Shown in pieces: positions 1-8,061 of a stretch of 64,000 nucleotides of DNA. The position numbers and the translations under genes are program-made. Position 1 is the first letter of the stretch, and the number at the start of each line of letters is the position of its first letter. This DNA comes from CBDDCQ01 sp965226285 (lineage in GTDB: Bacteria > Bacteroidota > Bacteroidia > Flavobacteriales > Ichthyobacteriaceae): assembly GCA_965226285.1 (NCBI GenBank), contig CBDDCQ010000001.1:170680-234679 (forward strand). Direction: 5' to 3'. Under the pieces are notes generated by a model. That model did not search any database. It saw only the letters and a program-made list of their open reading frames with translations, and had not been told where the DNA came from.

Positions 1-2
1 TT

Positions 3-206
3 GATTTTAAACGTCCTTTAAAGTCTAGTGAAGTCTTAGAAAAAGTACATACATATATTAGAGAACATATTAACCATATTACTGTAGATAGAATTTTTGC
101 CAATGATATAACCAAAGCCAGAAAAATTATAAAAGGTCAAAAACTTATAGAACTAACAAAACCATACACCACTACAGATTTTGATGAGTTATTCGAAAAT
201 TATTAA
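3..206 (+). CDS. 3' end of an unidentified gene (partial)
   Basis: An open frame runs from the window edge to TAA at 204-206 and encodes 67 residues of a C-terminus. It is rich in Lys, Ile and Thr, ends in DELFENY, and has no signal peptide or membrane segment in the visible part. I do not recognise the family, and the start lies outside the window. The codon use resembles that of the housekeeping genes here. Its only relevance to the neighbourhood is that it marks the left boundary of the LRR lipoprotein array: the LRR leader element begins about 25 bases after its stop. Confidence 0.5.
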   Translation, partial: DFKRPLKSSEVLEKVHTYIREHINHITVDRIFANDITKARKIIKGQKLIELTKPYTTTDFDELFENY

Positions 207-230
207 AATAGGATAAGCGTAAATTATTAA

Positions 231-315
231 TTTGGAATTTTTAACGTTCAAAAATAATAAAAACAAATTTAAAATTTTTCATAATTTAAATATAACTTTA
301 ATTTATTAGTCTTTT
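231..315 (+). repeat. LRR-gene leader element A, truncated copy
   Basis: This stretch is nearly the same as the upstream regions of LRR copies 3 (17617-17695) and 4 (21920-21969), sharing the run TTTTTCATAATTTAAATATA or close variants and ending in TTATTAGTCTTTT. In copies 3 and 4 the element continues for 140-200 more bases to a TAAATTTG promoter and the ATG. Here it is joined directly to the interior of the signal-peptide coding sequence, so promoter and start codon are missing. Confidence 0.8.
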
Positions 316-417
316 GGTTTATTAGCATTCATATTTTCTATAAGCCAACTGACCCAATGTACTAAAGACGATAAATCTTCGGAAAAGAGCAAAGAAGCAT
401 CCATCATCTCCTTTGAA

Positions 418-3400
418 TTGGGCACTTATAAAGGCAAGTTAAACGGCACCTCATTATTGATAGAGGTTCCTTATGGAACGGATATAAATTCTTTATTGGC
501 AAAGGTAGAGTTATCGTCAAAGGCAACGATCAAACCCGACCCAACCACAGTGAAAGATTGGAGCAATCCAGTATCGTTTACGGTAACCGCAGAAAATGGA
601 AATACCAATAAATATACAGTAGAGGTAAAAATATTACCTCCAGTATTGACCTTTGAAAAACTGACCAAAGAATATACAAAAGGTGGTCATTTGAATGCTA
701 CAGAAATTCTAAAGCATGTAAAAGGTGAAAAGGCGGGCTATACTTTAAAAGAGATCACAGATCTGAATCCTAATGATATAGTAACGGTCAATGGAAGTGC
801 GCCAAATTTAAGGTTAGCATTTAATCGGGCGGGTGTTTTTACGGCTTCGTTGCGCTTAAAACACAATGCTACCTCAGATTTGGATGTAACGCTCAGTAAT
901 GCAGCGTTTGAAATTACAAAGGGGATTGCTCCATCAGATTTAAGCTGGAGAACACCAAGCAAGGTTTATGCTTCGGGTGGAGAGATCAGCAATGGGGAAT
1001 TATTAGCAGGTCTTAACGGTACAAAAACAGGCTATACCCTTAAAACAGTAACCATCAGTGATGCAGGAGGCACAGGTGCAAGGGTTTCAGGGAGTGGCAC
1101 TTCAGCTAAGATTGGTAGTTATACGCAAGCGGGTAACTTGACCTTAACACTTGTATTTGAACACGCTACCAAAGCAGATAAAACCATAACGGCGGCAGTA
1201 TTTGAAATTACAAAGATGGCTGCACCTACCAATTTAACTTGGGTAAAACAATTGAAGAGGTATCGTTCTGGAGAGGAGATAAGCAATGCTGAATTATTAG
1301 AAGGTCTCGAAGGTTCAAAAGTAGGGTATCGGATTAAAACCGTAGAGATTACGACTGATTCAGGGGGTAGTGGTGCGCGTGTTTCAGGTAGTGGAACTGC
1401 AGCTAAAATCGTGGGTTATGGCAAGCCTACTATCTTGACGTTGACACTTGCATTTGAACACGCTACCAAAGCAGACAAAACCATAACGGGTGCACAATTT
1501 GAACTTACCAGTGGAGCTGTATCTGTACCTTTAAGTTGGAGCAGACAAAGCAAGGTGTACAGTCTTGCAGGAGAGATAAGCAATGCAGAATTATTGGGCG
1601 GTGTGCGCGGTACAAAAGACGGCTATCGTATCAAATCAATACAGATTACGACTGATTCAGGGGGCAGTGGTGCAAGGGTTTCAGGAAGTGGTACTGCAGC
1701 TAAGATCGTTGGTTATCGCAAAGCCACTATCTTGACGTTGACGCTTGTACTTCAACACGCTACCAAACCACAAAAAACGCTCAGTAATGCACAATTTGAA
1801 ATTAGGAAGATGCCCGTACCAGCTGATTTAACTTGGCGTAAACAAAGTAAGGTTTATAGTTTTGGAGGAGAGATCAGCAATGGAGAATTATTAAGAGGTC
1901 TTAGCGGTACAAAAACAGGGTATCGAATAAAAACAGTAAGCATAAGTGATGCAGGAGGTACAGGTGCAAGGGTTTCAGGTAGTAGCACTTCAGCTAAGAT
2001 CGTGGGTTATACCAAGACGGGTACTTTGACTTTATCGATTGTATTTGAACATGATACGAAAGAAGATAGAACCATAACGGGTGCAGAATTTGAAATTACG
2101 AAGGGTGCAACACCAAGTTTAAGTTGGACAAAGCAAACGAAGCCGTTTAGCAGTGGCGGAGAAATTACCCATGCCGATTTATTAGCAGGGGTTACGGGCA
2201 GTGGTAAGACGGGCTACACCCTTAAAACCATTAACATTACGAATAAAAACGGTACAGGTGCGACTGTTTCAGGGAGCGGTACTTCAGCCAAAATTACGAG
2301 TTATACCAAAATGGGTACGCTTACGCTCACCCTTGTTTTACAACACACTGCTAAACCAGATGTAACCCTTAGCAATGCACAGTTTGAAATTACGAGGGGC
2401 AGTGCGGAAAGTTTAAGTTGGACGAAGCAAACGAAACCGTTTAGCAGTGGTGGCGAAATTACGAATCCCGAGCTATTAGCAGGCGTTACGGGCAGTGGTA
2501 AGACGGGTTACACCATTAAAACGGTTACCATTACCCATACAAACGGTACAAGTGCGACTGTTTCAGGGAGCGGCAGGGCTGTAAAAATTACGAGTTATAC
2601 CAAAATTGGTACGCTTACGCTCACCCTTGTTTTAGCACACCACAGCAAAGAAGATGTAACCCTTACAGGTGCACAGTTTGAAATTACGAAGGCGTCAGCA
2701 CCACCTTTAAGTTGGACAAATCAGACGAAGCCGTTTAGCAGTGGTGACGAAATTACCAATGCCGAGCTATTAGCAGGCGTTACAGGTAGTGGTAAGAATG
2801 GATACACCATTAAAACCGTTACCATTACCCATACAAACGGTACAAGTGCGAGGGTTTCAGGGAGCGGTACTTCAGCTAAAATTACGAGTTATACCAAAGT
2901 AGGTACGCTTACCCTTACGATTGTTTTACAACACGATGCTAAAGAAGATGTAACCCTTAGAAAAGCAGAGTTTCATATTTATCGTGATATTTTTACGATA
3001 AGTAGTAGTGGGGAAGTAACACTTAAAGCAAGCGTTGACAAAAGTAGTTTAACAACAGTAACCATTCCTTATATGATTAACGGTACCAACGTAACCAGTA
3101 TTAGAAGTTCGGCATTTGTTGGTTGTACTTCACTTACCAGTATTACGATTCCTAATTCCGTAACCAGTATTGGACGGGGTGCATTTAGTCTTTGTGCCAA
3201 ACTTACCAGTATTACGATGGGTAATTCCGTAACCAGTATTGGACGTGAAGGATTTTATGGTTGTACTTCACTTACCAGTATTACGATTCCTAATTCCGTA
3301 ACTAGTATTGGGCAGTACGTATTTTCTTATTGTACTTCACTTACCCGTATTACGATGGGTAATTCCGTAACCAGTATTGGAACTCAGACATTTAAGGGTT

Positions 3401-3843
3401 GCAGTTCACTTACCCGTATTACGCTTCCTAATTCCGTAACCAGTATTGGAAATCAGACATTTTCTGAATGTACTTCACTTACCAGTGTTACGATTCCTAA
3501 TTCCGTAACCAGTATTGGACGTTTGGCATTTCATGCTTGTACTTCACTTACCCGTATTACGATTCCTAATTCCGTAACCGATATTGTACATGGGGCATTT
3601 TTTGGTTGTACTTCACTTACAAGTATCACGATGGGTAATTCCGTAACCAGTATTGGAAAGTGGATATTTAGAAATTGTAGCTCTCTCATGACTATCAAAC
3701 TGCCTAATTCCATAACCACTATTGGAGATGAACCATTTAGAGATTGTAGCAAGCTCATTACCATACGGGTACCCAATGCAAAAGTGACTACTTGGCAAGC
3801 GAACCTAAGAAAAGGTAATCCTGCATCGGTGGTGGGGTATTAA
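418..3843 (+). CDS. BspA-like LRR surface protein, copy 1 (start codon lost, probably silent)
   Basis: The frame is open from 310, just after a TAG at 307-309. Codons from 313 still encode most of a lipoprotein signal peptide (FGLLAFIFSISQLTQC), but there is no ATG, GTG or TTG before the TTG at 418, which lies inside the mature protein. From 418, residues 1-80 form a DUF5018-like domain, about 81-850 hold eight ~95-residue repeats (GEISN.ELL...GY.IKTV.I pattern, alternating strands), and about 890-1125 hold some ten 23-residue BspA-type LRRs of the form C.SLTSITIPNSVTSIG...F. The protein ends in ASVVGY. The long reading frame is otherwise undamaged, which suggests recent silencing or a store of sequence for recombination. 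The family is expected to be anchored in the outer membrane and exposed; binding partner unknown. Confidence 0.75.
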   Translation: MGTYKGKLNGTSLLIEVPYGTDINSLLAKVELSSKATIKPDPTTVKDWSNPVSFTVTAENGNTNKYTVEVKILPPVLTFEKLTKEYTKGGHLNATEILKHVKGEKAGYTLKEITDLNPNDIVTVNGSAPNLRLAFNRAGVFTASLRLKHNATSDLDVTLSNAAFEITKGIAPSDLSWRTPSKVYASGGEISNGELLAGLNGTKTGYTLKTVTISDAGGTGARVSGSGTSAKIGSYTQAGNLTLTLVFEHATKADKTITAAVFEITKMAAPTNLTWVKQLKRYRSGEEISNAELLEGLEGSKVGYRIKTVEITTDSGGSGARVSGSGTAAKIVGYGKPTILTLTLAFEHATKADKTITGAQFELTSGAVSVPLSWSRQSKVYSLAGEISNAELLGGVRGTKDGYRIKSIQITTDSGGSGARVSGSGTAAKIVGYRKATILTLTLVLQHATKPQKTLSNAQFEIRKMPVPADLTWRKQSKVYSFGGEISNGELLRGLSGTKTGYRIKTVSISDAGGTGARVSGSSTSAKIVGYTKTGTLTLSIVFEHDTKEDRTITGAEFEITKGATPSLSWTKQTKPFSSGGEITHADLLAGVTGSGKTGYTLKTINITNKNGTGATVSGSGTSAKITSYTKMGTLTLTLVLQHTAKPDVTLSNAQFEITRGSAESLSWTKQTKPFSSGGEITNPELLAGVTGSGKTGYTIKTVTITHTNGTSATVSGSGRAVKITSYTKIGTLTLTLVLAHHSKEDVTLTGAQFEITKASAPPLSWTNQTKPFSSGDEITNAELLAGVTGSGKNGYTIKTVTITHTNGTSARVSGSGTSAKITSYTKVGTLTLTIVLQHDAKEDVTLRKAEFHIYRDIFTISSSGEVTLKASVDKSSLTTVTIPYMINGTNVTSIRSSAFVGCTSLTSITIPNSVTSIGRGAFSLCAKLTSITMGNSVTSIGREGFYGCTSLTSITIPNSVTSIGQYVFSYCTSLTRITMGNSVTSIGTQTFKGCSSLTRITLPNSVTSIGNQTFSECTSLTSVTIPNSVTSIGRLAFHACTSLTRITIPNSVTDIVHGAFFGCTSLTSITMGNSVTSIGKWIFRNCSSLMTIKLPNSITTIGDEPFRDCSKLITIRVPNAKVTTWQANLRKGNPASVVGY

Positions 3844-3870
3844 GGTAAATTAAAGTGATGTTCATCATGT

Positions 3871-3922
3871 TATAAATACGCAAAAAAGTAGGGACCTGTC
3901 CCTACTTTTTTGCGTATTTATA
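3871..3922. terminator. Near-perfect palindrome, bidirectional terminator-like
   Basis: Two 25-base arms (3871-3895 and 3898-3922) are exact reverse complements with two bases between them. Each arm holds AAAAAAGTAGGGAC or its complement, so T-runs occur on both strands. It lies 30 bases after LRR copy 1. Related but degraded hairpins follow copies 3 and 5. Confidence 0.75.
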
Positions 3923-3939
3923 CACCCTTTTTAAAGGCT

Positions 3940-4031
3940 TTCGCCCGTAATTTTTTTGAAATTTTACCAAAGATGCCGCTATTAAAACAATTTCTTTCTA
4001 TACTTGTTTTGAGACTCAAAAAAAAATTATT
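3940..4031 (+). repeat. LRR flank and leader element B, truncated copy
   Basis: The sequence begins with a remnant of the terminator seen after copy 4 (GGCTTTCGCCCG then a T-run) and continues into an element shared with the regions upstream of hutU (7880-8004) and LRR copy 5 (25384-25590), recognisable by GTTTTGAGACTCAAAAAAA. In copy 5 the element leads on to a TAAATTTG promoter and ATG. Here it is fused at a poly-T run to the signal-peptide codons of copy 2. Between 4032 and 4222 lies the start-less 5' part of copy 2. Confidence 0.75.
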
Positions 4032-4222
4032 TTTTTGGTTTATTAGCATTCATATTTTCCATTACCCAACTTACCCAATGTAATAAGGAAGATAAGCCTT
4101 CGGAAAAGAGTAAAGAGGCATCCATCATCTCCTTTGAATTAGGTACTTATAAAGGCAAATTAAACGGCACTTCATTATCATTATTAATAGAGTTACCATA
4201 CGGAACGGATATAAGTTCTTTA

Positions 4223-7200
4223 TTGGCAAAGGTAGAGTTATCGGCAAAGGCAACGATCAAACCCGACCCAAAGACAGTAAAAGATTGGAGCAATCCAGTA
4301 TCATTTACGGTAACCGCAGAAAATGGAAATACCAAAAAATATACAGTAGAGGTAAAAATATTACCTGCGGTATTGACCTTTGAAAAACTGACCAAAAAAT
4401 ATACAAAAGGTGGGCATTTGAATGCTACAGAAATTCTAAAGCATGTAAAAGGGCAAAAGGCTGGCTATACTTTAAAAGAGATCACAAATCTGAATCCTAA
4501 TGATATAGTAAGGGTCAATGGAACTGCACCAAATCTAAGGTTAGCATTTAATCGGGCGGGCGTTTTTACGGCTTCGTTGCGTTTAAAACACAATGCTACA
4601 TCAGATTTGGATGTAACGCTCAGTAATGCAGCGTTTGAAATTACAAAGGGGGTTGCTCCATCGGATTTAAGCTGGAGAAAACAAAGCAAGGTTTATGGTT
4701 CGGGGGGAGAGATCAGCAATGGGGAATTATTAGGCGGTGTATTGGGTCCAAAAGAGGGCTATCGTGTAAAATTGGTACAGATTACCAGTGATTCAGGGGG
4801 CAGTGGTGCAAGGGTTTCAGGAAGTGGTAGCGGTGCTAAGATCGTTGGTTACGGCAAAGCCACCGTCTTAACGTTGACGCTTGTACTTCAGCACGATACC
4901 AAAGCAGAAAAAACCATAACGGGTGCACAATTTGAAATTACAAAGATGATGGGACCTACCAATTTAACTTGGGTAAAACAATTAAAGAGGTATCGTTCTG
5001 GTGAAGAGATAAGCAACGTTGAATTGTTGTCAGGTCTCGAAGGTTCAAAAGTAGGGTATCGTATGAAAACCGTACAGATTACGGATGATTCCTCAAGTAG
5101 TGGTGCGCGTGTTTCAGGGAGTGGTACTGCAGCTAAGATCGTTGGTTATGGCAAACCTACTATCCTGACGTTGACACTTGTATTTGAACACGATACCAAA
5201 GCAGATAAAACCATAACGGGTGCACAATTTGAACTTACCAGTGGAACTGTATCTGTACCTTTAAGTTGGAGCAGACAAAGCAAGGTTTATGGTTCCCCAG
5301 CAGAGATAAGCAATGCAGCGTTATTGGGCGGTGTGAGAGGTACAAAAACAGGTTATCGTATCAAATCAGTACAGATTACAGATGATTCAACAAGCAGTGG
5401 TGCGCGTGTTTCAGGTAGTGGTACTGCAGCTAAGATCGTCAGTTATGGCAAAGCCACTATCTTGACGTTGACGCTTGTACTTCAGCACGATACCAAAGCA
5501 GAAAAAACGCTCAGTAATGCAGTGTTTGAAATTAGAAAGATGCCCGTACCGGCTGATTTGAGTTGGCGTAAACAAAGTAAGGTTTACAGCGTTAGAGGAG
5601 AGATCAGCAATGGAGAATTATCAAGAGGTCTTAGTGGTACAAAAACAGGGTATCAAATAAAAACAGTAACCATAAGTGATACAAGAGGTACAGGCGCAAG
5701 GGTTTTAGGTAATGGCACTTCAGCTAAGATCGTCAGTTATACCAAGGCAGGTACTTTGACCTTATCGATTGTATTTGAAAACGATACCAAGGAGGATAAA
5801 AACATCACTGGTGCGGAGTTTGAAATTACGAAGGGTTCAGCATCGAGTTTAAGCTGGACCAAGCAAAGGAAGCCGTTTAGCAGAGGCGGAGAAATTACCA
5901 ACGCCAATCTATTAGCAGGCGTTACGGGCAGTGGTAAGAATGGATACACCCTTAAAACCGTTACGATTAGTAATGATGGAGGTACAAGTGCAGTGGTTTC
6001 AGGGAGCGGTAGGGCTGCTAAAATTACGAGTTATACCAAAGCGGGTACGCTTACGCTCACCCTTGTGTTAGCACACGATACTAAAAAAGATGCTACTATT
6101 AGAAATGCACAGTTTGAAATTACGAATGATGCTGCACCGCTTTTAACTTGGAACAAGCAAACGAAACCGTTTAGCAGTAGTGGCGAAATTACCAATACTG
6201 AGCTATTAGCAGGTGTTACGGGCAGTGGTAAGAATGGATACACCATTAAAACCGTTAACATTACCAGTACAAACGGTACAGGTGCGAGGGTTTCAGGGAG
6301 CGGTACTTCAGCTAAAATTACGAGTTATACCAAAGCGGGTACGCTTACGCTCACCCTTGTTTTACAACACACTAGTAAACCAGATGTAACCCTTAGGAAT
6401 GCACAGTTTGAAATTACGAAGGGCAGTGCGGAAAGTTTAAGTTGGACCAAGCAAACAAAGGCGTTTAGCAGTGGTGGCGAAATTACCAATGCCAATTTAT
6501 TAGCAGGCGTTACGGGCAGTGGCAAGACGGGTTACACCATCAAAACCGTTACCATTAGTAATGATGGCGGCATGACCAGTGCAAGGGTTTCAGGGAGCGA
6601 CAGAGCAGCTAAAATTACGAGTTATACCAAAGCAGGTACGCTTACGCTCACCCTTGTTTTACAACACGATACTAAAAATGATGTAACCCTTAGAAACGCA
6701 CAGTTTGAGATTATGCCTTTAAGTTGGACCAAGCAAACGAAGCCGTTTAGCAGTAGTGGGGAGATAAGCAATGCAGAAATCTTAACAGGCATTACGGGCA
6801 GTGGTAAGACAGGCTACACCATTAAAACCGTTAGCATTACCAATAAAAACGGTACAAGTGCGCGGGTTTCAGGGAGCGGTACTTCAGCTAAAATTACGAG
6901 TTATACCAAAGCAGGTACGCTTACCCTAACTATTGTCTTAGAACAAGATGCTAAAGACGATGTAACCCTTAGAAACGCACAGTTTCATATTTATAGAGAT
7001 ATTTTTAAGATAAGTAGTGGTGGGGAAATAACACTTAAAACAGGCGTTGACAAAAATAGTTTAACAACAGTAACCATTCCTTATATGATTAGCAGTACCA
7101 CCGTAACCAGTATTGGAAGGCACGCATTTATAGACTGTACGAAACTTACCAGTATTACGATTCCTAATTCCGTAACCAGTATTGGAGTTTCGGCATTTGA

Positions 7201-7786
7201 AAATTGTCGTTCATTTACCAGTATTACGATTCCTAATTCCGTAAAAAGTATTGGAACGTTTGCATTTCGAGTTTGTGTTTCACTTACCAGTATTACGATT
7301 CCTAATTCCGTAACCAGTATTGGAATTTCGGCATTTGATTCTTGTACTTCACTTACCAGTATTACGATTCCTAATTCCGTAACCAGTATTGAAGAGGGTG
7401 TATTTGAGGATTGTCGTTCACTTACCAGTATTACGATTCCTAATTCCGTAAAAAGTATTGGAACTAAGGCATTTTCTACTTGTACTTCACTTACTAGTGC
7501 TACGCTTTCTAATTCGTTAAAAATTATTGAAAGAACATTATTTTATGCTTGTAGCGCACTTACCAGTATTACGATTCCTAATTCCGTAACCAGCATTGGA
7601 AAGTGGATATTTTTTGGTTGTAGCTCCCTCACTACAATCAAGTTGCCTGATTCCATAACAACTATTGGAGATGAGCCATTTAGAAATTGTAGCAAGCTCA
7701 CTACCATAGAGGTACCTAATGCAAAAGTGTCTGATTGGGAAGCGAACCTAAAAATAGGTAATCCTGCATCAGTGGTGGGGTATTAA
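4223..7786 (+). CDS. BspA-like LRR surface protein, copy 2 (start codon lost, probably silent)
   Basis: The frame is open from 4013, after a TGA at 4010-4012, and encodes NYFFGLLAFIFSITQLTQCNKEDK, a lipoprotein signal without Met or the basic N-terminus. The first usable start codon is the TTG at 4223, inside the DUF5018-like domain. Nine ~95-residue repeats follow, to about residue 918, then about nine 23-residue LRRs (about 960-1165) and the ASVVGY end. The repeat before the last lacks the usual spacer and runs straight from FEI to MPLSWTKQ. The deletion that removed promoter and start is about 82 bp relative to copy 5 and differs from the one in copy 1, yet both end at the same GGTTTATTAG. 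Expression from this locus is unlikely without recombination. Confidence 0.75.
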   Translation: MAKVELSAKATIKPDPKTVKDWSNPVSFTVTAENGNTKKYTVEVKILPAVLTFEKLTKKYTKGGHLNATEILKHVKGQKAGYTLKEITNLNPNDIVRVNGTAPNLRLAFNRAGVFTASLRLKHNATSDLDVTLSNAAFEITKGVAPSDLSWRKQSKVYGSGGEISNGELLGGVLGPKEGYRVKLVQITSDSGGSGARVSGSGSGAKIVGYGKATVLTLTLVLQHDTKAEKTITGAQFEITKMMGPTNLTWVKQLKRYRSGEEISNVELLSGLEGSKVGYRMKTVQITDDSSSSGARVSGSGTAAKIVGYGKPTILTLTLVFEHDTKADKTITGAQFELTSGTVSVPLSWSRQSKVYGSPAEISNAALLGGVRGTKTGYRIKSVQITDDSTSSGARVSGSGTAAKIVSYGKATILTLTLVLQHDTKAEKTLSNAVFEIRKMPVPADLSWRKQSKVYSVRGEISNGELSRGLSGTKTGYQIKTVTISDTRGTGARVLGNGTSAKIVSYTKAGTLTLSIVFENDTKEDKNITGAEFEITKGSASSLSWTKQRKPFSRGGEITNANLLAGVTGSGKNGYTLKTVTISNDGGTSAVVSGSGRAAKITSYTKAGTLTLTLVLAHDTKKDATIRNAQFEITNDAAPLLTWNKQTKPFSSSGEITNTELLAGVTGSGKNGYTIKTVNITSTNGTGARVSGSGTSAKITSYTKAGTLTLTLVLQHTSKPDVTLRNAQFEITKGSAESLSWTKQTKAFSSGGEITNANLLAGVTGSGKTGYTIKTVTISNDGGMTSARVSGSDRAAKITSYTKAGTLTLTLVLQHDTKNDVTLRNAQFEIMPLSWTKQTKPFSSSGEISNAEILTGITGSGKTGYTIKTVSITNKNGTSARVSGSGTSAKITSYTKAGTLTLTIVLEQDAKDDVTLRNAQFHIYRDIFKISSGGEITLKTGVDKNSLTTVTIPYMISSTTVTSIGRHAFIDCTKLTSITIPNSVTSIGVSAFENCRSFTSITIPNSVKSIGTFAFRVCVSLTSITIPNSVTSIGISAFDSCTSLTSITIPNSVTSIEEGVFEDCRSLTSITIPNSVKSIGTKAFSTCTSLTSATLSNSLKIIERTLFYACSALTSITIPNSVTSIGKWIFFGCSSLTTIKLPDSITTIGDEPFRNCSKLTTIEVPNAKVSDWEANLKIGNPASVVGY

Positions 7787-7843
7787 GTAGTAGGGAGAGC
7801 CCCGTGGCTGTCCTAAAATGGTGGTGAATACTTTTTACCCCCC

Positions 7844-7873
7844 CTTAGTCCCCCTTTTTAAAAGGGGACTAAG
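7844..7873 (+). terminator. Hairpin after LRR copy 2
   Basis: CTTAGTCCCC and GGGGACTAAG pair around a T/A-rich centre, with a one-base bulge. A second remnant, TGCCCGCAATTTTTTT at 7879-7895, matches the right arm of the terminator after copy 4. Confidence 0.5.
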
Positions 7874-7996
7874 AGCGGATGCCCGCAATTTTTTTGAAAT
7901 TTTACTAAAGGTCCCCCCTACTAAAACAATTTCTCTCTATACATGTTTTGAGACTCAAAAAAAATTTATTTTTCTGGTTCATTGATAATTTTTTTA

Positions 7997-8004
7997 TAAA
8001 TTTA
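7997..8004 (+). promoter_or_regulatory. Promoter region of hutU, shared with the LRR family
   Basis: TAAATTTA matches the Bacteroidetes -7 element TAnnTTTG except for the last base. The 75 bases upstream (GTTTTGAGACTCAAAAAAA, then TTCTGGTT) are nearly the same as those before LRR copy 5, where the motif reads TAAATTTG. No clear -33 TTG is seen at the 19-base spacing. Confidence 0.45.
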
Positions 8005-8017
8005 CATCACATTAAAT

Positions 8018-8056
8018 AATTGATAATTAATCATTGATAATTAATAATTAATCATT
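8018..8056. repeat. Intergenic AT-rich repeat (TTAATCATTGATAAT type)
   Basis: Overlapping copies of ATTGATAATTAATCATT lie in the hutU leader. The 20 bases 8026-8045 are identical to part of the spacers at 30055-30233 read on the opposite strand. Similar runs occur before LRR copy 3 (17806-17832) and at 62798-63121. Confidence 0.7.
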
Positions 8057-8061
8057 TAAAT

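Noticed and set aside
3097..3790. Diversity-generating retroelement as the source of LRR variation
   Set aside because: No reverse transcriptase, accessory gene or template repeat is visible in the window, and variation is not limited to adenine positions.
5737..6525. Series of minus-strand frames inside the LRR genes (65-98 codons, with similar starts such as MVYPFLPLPVTPAN)
   Set aside because: They recur once per ~95-codon repeat because the sense strand is repetitive. They lack promoters and stops vary with the sense sequence, so they are shadows.
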